A stretch of 14,918 nt of DNA, taken from positions 33,645-48,562 of the forward strand of contig DBEP01000010.1 in NCBI GenBank assembly GCA_002294045.1. Direction: 5' to 3'. Shown here piece after piece: positions 13,019 to 14,918 of the stretch. Made by a program: the position numbers and the translations under genes. The DNA is from Lachnoclostridium sp. UBA903. Its GTDB lineage: Bacteria > Bacillota > Clostridia > Lachnospirales > Lachnospiraceae. Positions within the stretch are counted from its first letter, which is position 1. Each line of letters starts with the position of its first letter. The notes under the pieces are model-generated. The model was not told the origin of the DNA and did no database searches. It saw nothing but the letters and a program-made list of their open reading frames with translations.

Positions 13019-14807
13019 ATACGGCCCGCGTATATATTTTCAGCCAGTCTTTTTCATCGGAAGTAAGATAGGGGGAAAGTTTTTCATATACCTGTTTATG
13101 GTAATCATTTAATCTTGTTCTTTCAACAGGCGACATTAAGGATATATCAACGGCATCCAGGTCTATCGGTGCAAAAGTAATATGTTCAAAGTACATAAAC
13201 TGGCCGTATTCATTTTTCTCCCCTTTATGGCATACCAGCTCATTTTCCGTACGGATTCCATGACTGCCTTCGATATAGATTCCCGGCTCATCCGTAGTTA
13301 CCATACCCTCCTCCAGTACGCAGCCGTCTTCCCGTTCCGGGACCTTTTTCCACCGGAAACCGTTGGGGGCTTCGTGTACATTCAGGAGATAGCCCACACC
13401 ATGGCCGGTACCGCATTTGTAATCCAGATTCATATCCCAGATAGGACCTCTGGCCAGAATATCCAGATTCATACCGATACATCCGTGGAGGAATCTGGCG
13501 GCGGCCAGGTTTAGCATACTTCTTACGACGGCGGTAAAATGTGTTTTAAGTTCGCCGCTGATTTCCCCAAGAGCCATGGTTCTGGTAATATCGGTGGTGC
13601 CTTCATAATACTGTCCGCCGGAATCCACTAATAAGAAGCCTTCCGGTTTTATAGAGGCATTGCTTTCCGGTGTGGCGGAATAATGCATCATGGCCGCATT
13701 GGCTTTATAAGCACAAATCGTATCAAAGCTTAATTCGATAAATCCTTCCTGTTCCCTGCGGCGTGCTTCCAGGTAATCACTGGCACTGACTTCCGTAATT
13801 TCTGTTTTACCGGCCTGGGTTTTAATCCAATACATAAATTTGGTAAAAGCAACTCCGTCCTTGATATGTGCTTTTCTTAAATTTTCAATTTCAACCGGAT
13901 TTTTTATGGCTTTAAAAAGAACGGTGGGATTTGTGGCATCTATTATGCTGATTTCCGAATTGAGATTTTGATATATTGCATAATTCACCTTTTTAGAATC
14001 CAGCAGGACGGACATCTGCGGTGACAGGCTTTTGACGTAGGTATAGATATCCTGATAATCCTTTAATTCAACCTGATCAGCTGCCAGTTTCAGCTTGATA
14101 TCCTGAGATAATTTCTCCTGATCCAGGAATAAATATGCATGCTCCGAAGTAATGACGGCATAGGATAAGACCACAGGATTATAAGCGATATCATTTCCCC
14201 TGATATTAAAGAGCCAGGCAATATCGTCCAGAGTTGTCAGGATATGAACGGAAGCGCCAAGTTTATTCATTTCCTTCCTGATATTTTGTAATTTATCTGC
14301 CGAGGACTTTCCTGAATATTTCTCTTCCAGGAGAAATGCAGGTTCTTTCGGAAGAGCCGGCCTGTCTGTCCAGATACGGTCCACCAGATCCTTGTCGTAT
14401 TTGACGGTTATGTTTTTGGTTTCCAGCTTTTCTTTTAATTTTAATCCGAATCTGGCATTGATAACCCGCCCGTCAAAGCCCAGAATTCCATTCTGTCTTA
14501 ATTTTTCCGACAGAAATTCCTCAATATCCGGGACTCCTTCCTCCCCGGATTTATATAAGGTTATTCCTGTGTCTGCCAATTGCCTTGCGGCTTGAATAAA
14601 ATACCGGCCGTCAGTCCATAAGCCTGCTTCCTTAAGCGTAACCACCAGGGTTCCTGCGGAGCCGGTAAAACCGGACATGAATCTGCGTGCCATAAAATAA
14701 TCGCCCACATATTCCGATTCATGGAAATCGGCAGTAGGGATAATATAGGCATCCATGTGATTTTCAGCCATCAGTGCTCTTAAATGTGCGATTCTCTCTT
14801 TTATCAT
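13017..14807 (-). CDS. Xaa-Pro aminopeptidase, three-domain M24B type
   Basis: This 596-aa metallopeptidase removes an N-terminal residue preceding proline. The ATG at 14807 follows AGGAGG by about 5 nt. Two creatinase-like N-terminal domains (about 1-140 and 155-305; the first holds DFHESEYVG, FTGSAGT and WTDGRYF) precede the pita-bread catalytic domain. All five metal ligands are visible: D395 in LLVDSGG, D406 in GTTDITRT, H469 in GTGHGVG, E507 in TDEPG and E521 in RTENEL. H480 region NVHE is the proton-shuttle motif. The length matches the eukaryotic XPNPEP1-like class rather than the shorter bacterial PepP of about 440 aa. No signal peptide, so cytosolic peptide turnover is likely. It is transcribed as a single gene between the methionine operon and repeat copy 2; no clear own promoter is seen in the 40-nt gap. 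Confidence 0.94.
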   Translation of the reverse strand: MIKERIAHLRALMAENHMDAYIIPTADFHESEYVGDYFMARRFMSGFTGSAGTLVVTLKEAGLWTDGRYFIQAARQLADTGITLYKSGEEGVPDIEEFLSEKLRQNGILGFDGRVINARFGLKLKEKLETKNITVKYDKDLVDRIWTDRPALPKEPAFLLEEKYSGKSSADKLQNIRKEMNKLGASVHILTTLDDIAWLFNIRGNDIAYNPVVLSYAVITSEHAYLFLDQEKLSQDIKLKLAADQVELKDYQDIYTYVKSLSPQMSVLLDSKKVNYAIYQNLNSEISIIDATNPTVLFKAIKNPVEIENLRKAHIKDGVAFTKFMYWIKTQAGKTEITEVSASDYLEARRREQEGFIELSFDTICAYKANAAMMHYSATPESNASIKPEGFLLVDSGGQYYEGTTDITRTMALGEISGELKTHFTAVVRSMLNLAAARFLHGCIGMNLDILARGPIWDMNLDYKCGTGHGVGYLLNVHEAPNGFRWKKVPEREDGCVLEEGMVTTDEPGIYIEGSHGIRTENELVCHKGEKNEYGQFMYFEHITFAPIDLDAVDISLMSPVERTRLNDYHKQVYEKLSPYLTSDEKDWLKIYTRAV

Positions 14808-14846
14808 GCTATCCTCCTGACTTGGAAAAGAGTATATGGATAAGAA

Positions 14847-14918
14847 AGAGTCTGGCTTGCCAGACTCTGGCGCTGACGCGCCGTCACTTTAGTGACAATC
14901 TTCCGTTGGCGCGTCATG
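14847..14918 (-). repeat. Complex palindromic repeat, copy 2, inverted relative to copy 1
   Basis: Read on the - strand from 14918, this matches copy 1 almost exactly: CATGACGCGCCAACGGA, then AGAT as a 4-nt insertion, TGTCACTAAAGTGAC, GGCGCGTCAGCGC and one extra C. The terminal hairpin is AGAGTCTGGC-AA-GCCAGACTCT (14847-14868) instead of AGAGTTTGC-TTT-GCAAACTCT, so both arms changed together. TTCTT follows. It lies 40 nt upstream of the aminopeptidase gene and could terminate a - strand gene beyond the window. Its 5' edge coincides with the window end and may continue. Confidence 0.85.

Overview
The window looks like chromosomal DNA from a low-to-mid GC Clostridia, most likely Lachnospiraceae. 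The evidence is strong AGGAGG-type ribosome binding sites, TTG starts, a methionine-type T-box, a BspA-like leucine-rich-repeat secreted protein and the type of sugar isomerase/oxidoreductase cluster. This placement is inference from style and family content. I see no rRNA, tRNA, CRISPR array, phage gene or intact insertion sequence.

Layout. (1) 1-4331, + strand: a sugar-acid or keto-sugar type cluster with two Gfo/Idh/MocA NAD(P)-dependent oxidoreductases and two xylose-isomerase-like TIM-barrel 'sugar phosphate isomerase/epimerase' proteins (order: isomerase, dehydrogenase, dehydrogenase, isomerase). The first three are closely spaced. The fourth follows a weak terminator-like hairpin and a structured, repeat-bearing 5' region. 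(2) 4332-5553: a + strand DUF3298-type protein and a convergent small - strand protein (83 aa), with a long shared hairpin between them. (3) 5554-8639, + strand: a Nudix-fold protein with a damaged Nudix box, a structured 5' leader, then pyrC (dihydroorotase) and pyrF (OMP decarboxylase). (4) 8640-8816: an intergenic region holding a perfect 16-bp hairpin and copy 1 of a complex palindromic repeat that ends in a terminator-like hairpin. (5) 8817-10139, - strand: a secreted leucine-rich-repeat protein. (6) 10263-12960, - strand: a methionine operon of a trans-sulfuration enzyme and a MalY/PatB-type C-S lyase. It is driven by a near-perfect sigma-A promoter and controlled by a T-box leader whose specifier is most likely AUG. 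(7) 13017-14807, - strand: a three-domain Xaa-Pro aminopeptidase. (8) 14847-14918: copy 2 of the complex repeat, inverted relative to copy 1 and running off the window end.

How the genes work together. The first cluster probably oxidises a sugar or glycoside and isomerises or eliminates the keto product; no transporter or hydrolase is visible, so the substrate is unknown. pyrC and pyrF are two pyrimidine-synthesis steps. The T-box operon makes homocysteine for methionine synthesis through cystathionine and is expected to switch on when tRNA-Met is uncharged.

The most notable non-standard signals are the two-copy repeat, whose core is nearly invariant while its terminal hairpin arms change in a compensatory way, and the leader before pyrC, which can fold in two mutually exclusive ways and carries an 11-nt T-box-like string without any room for a T-box stem I.
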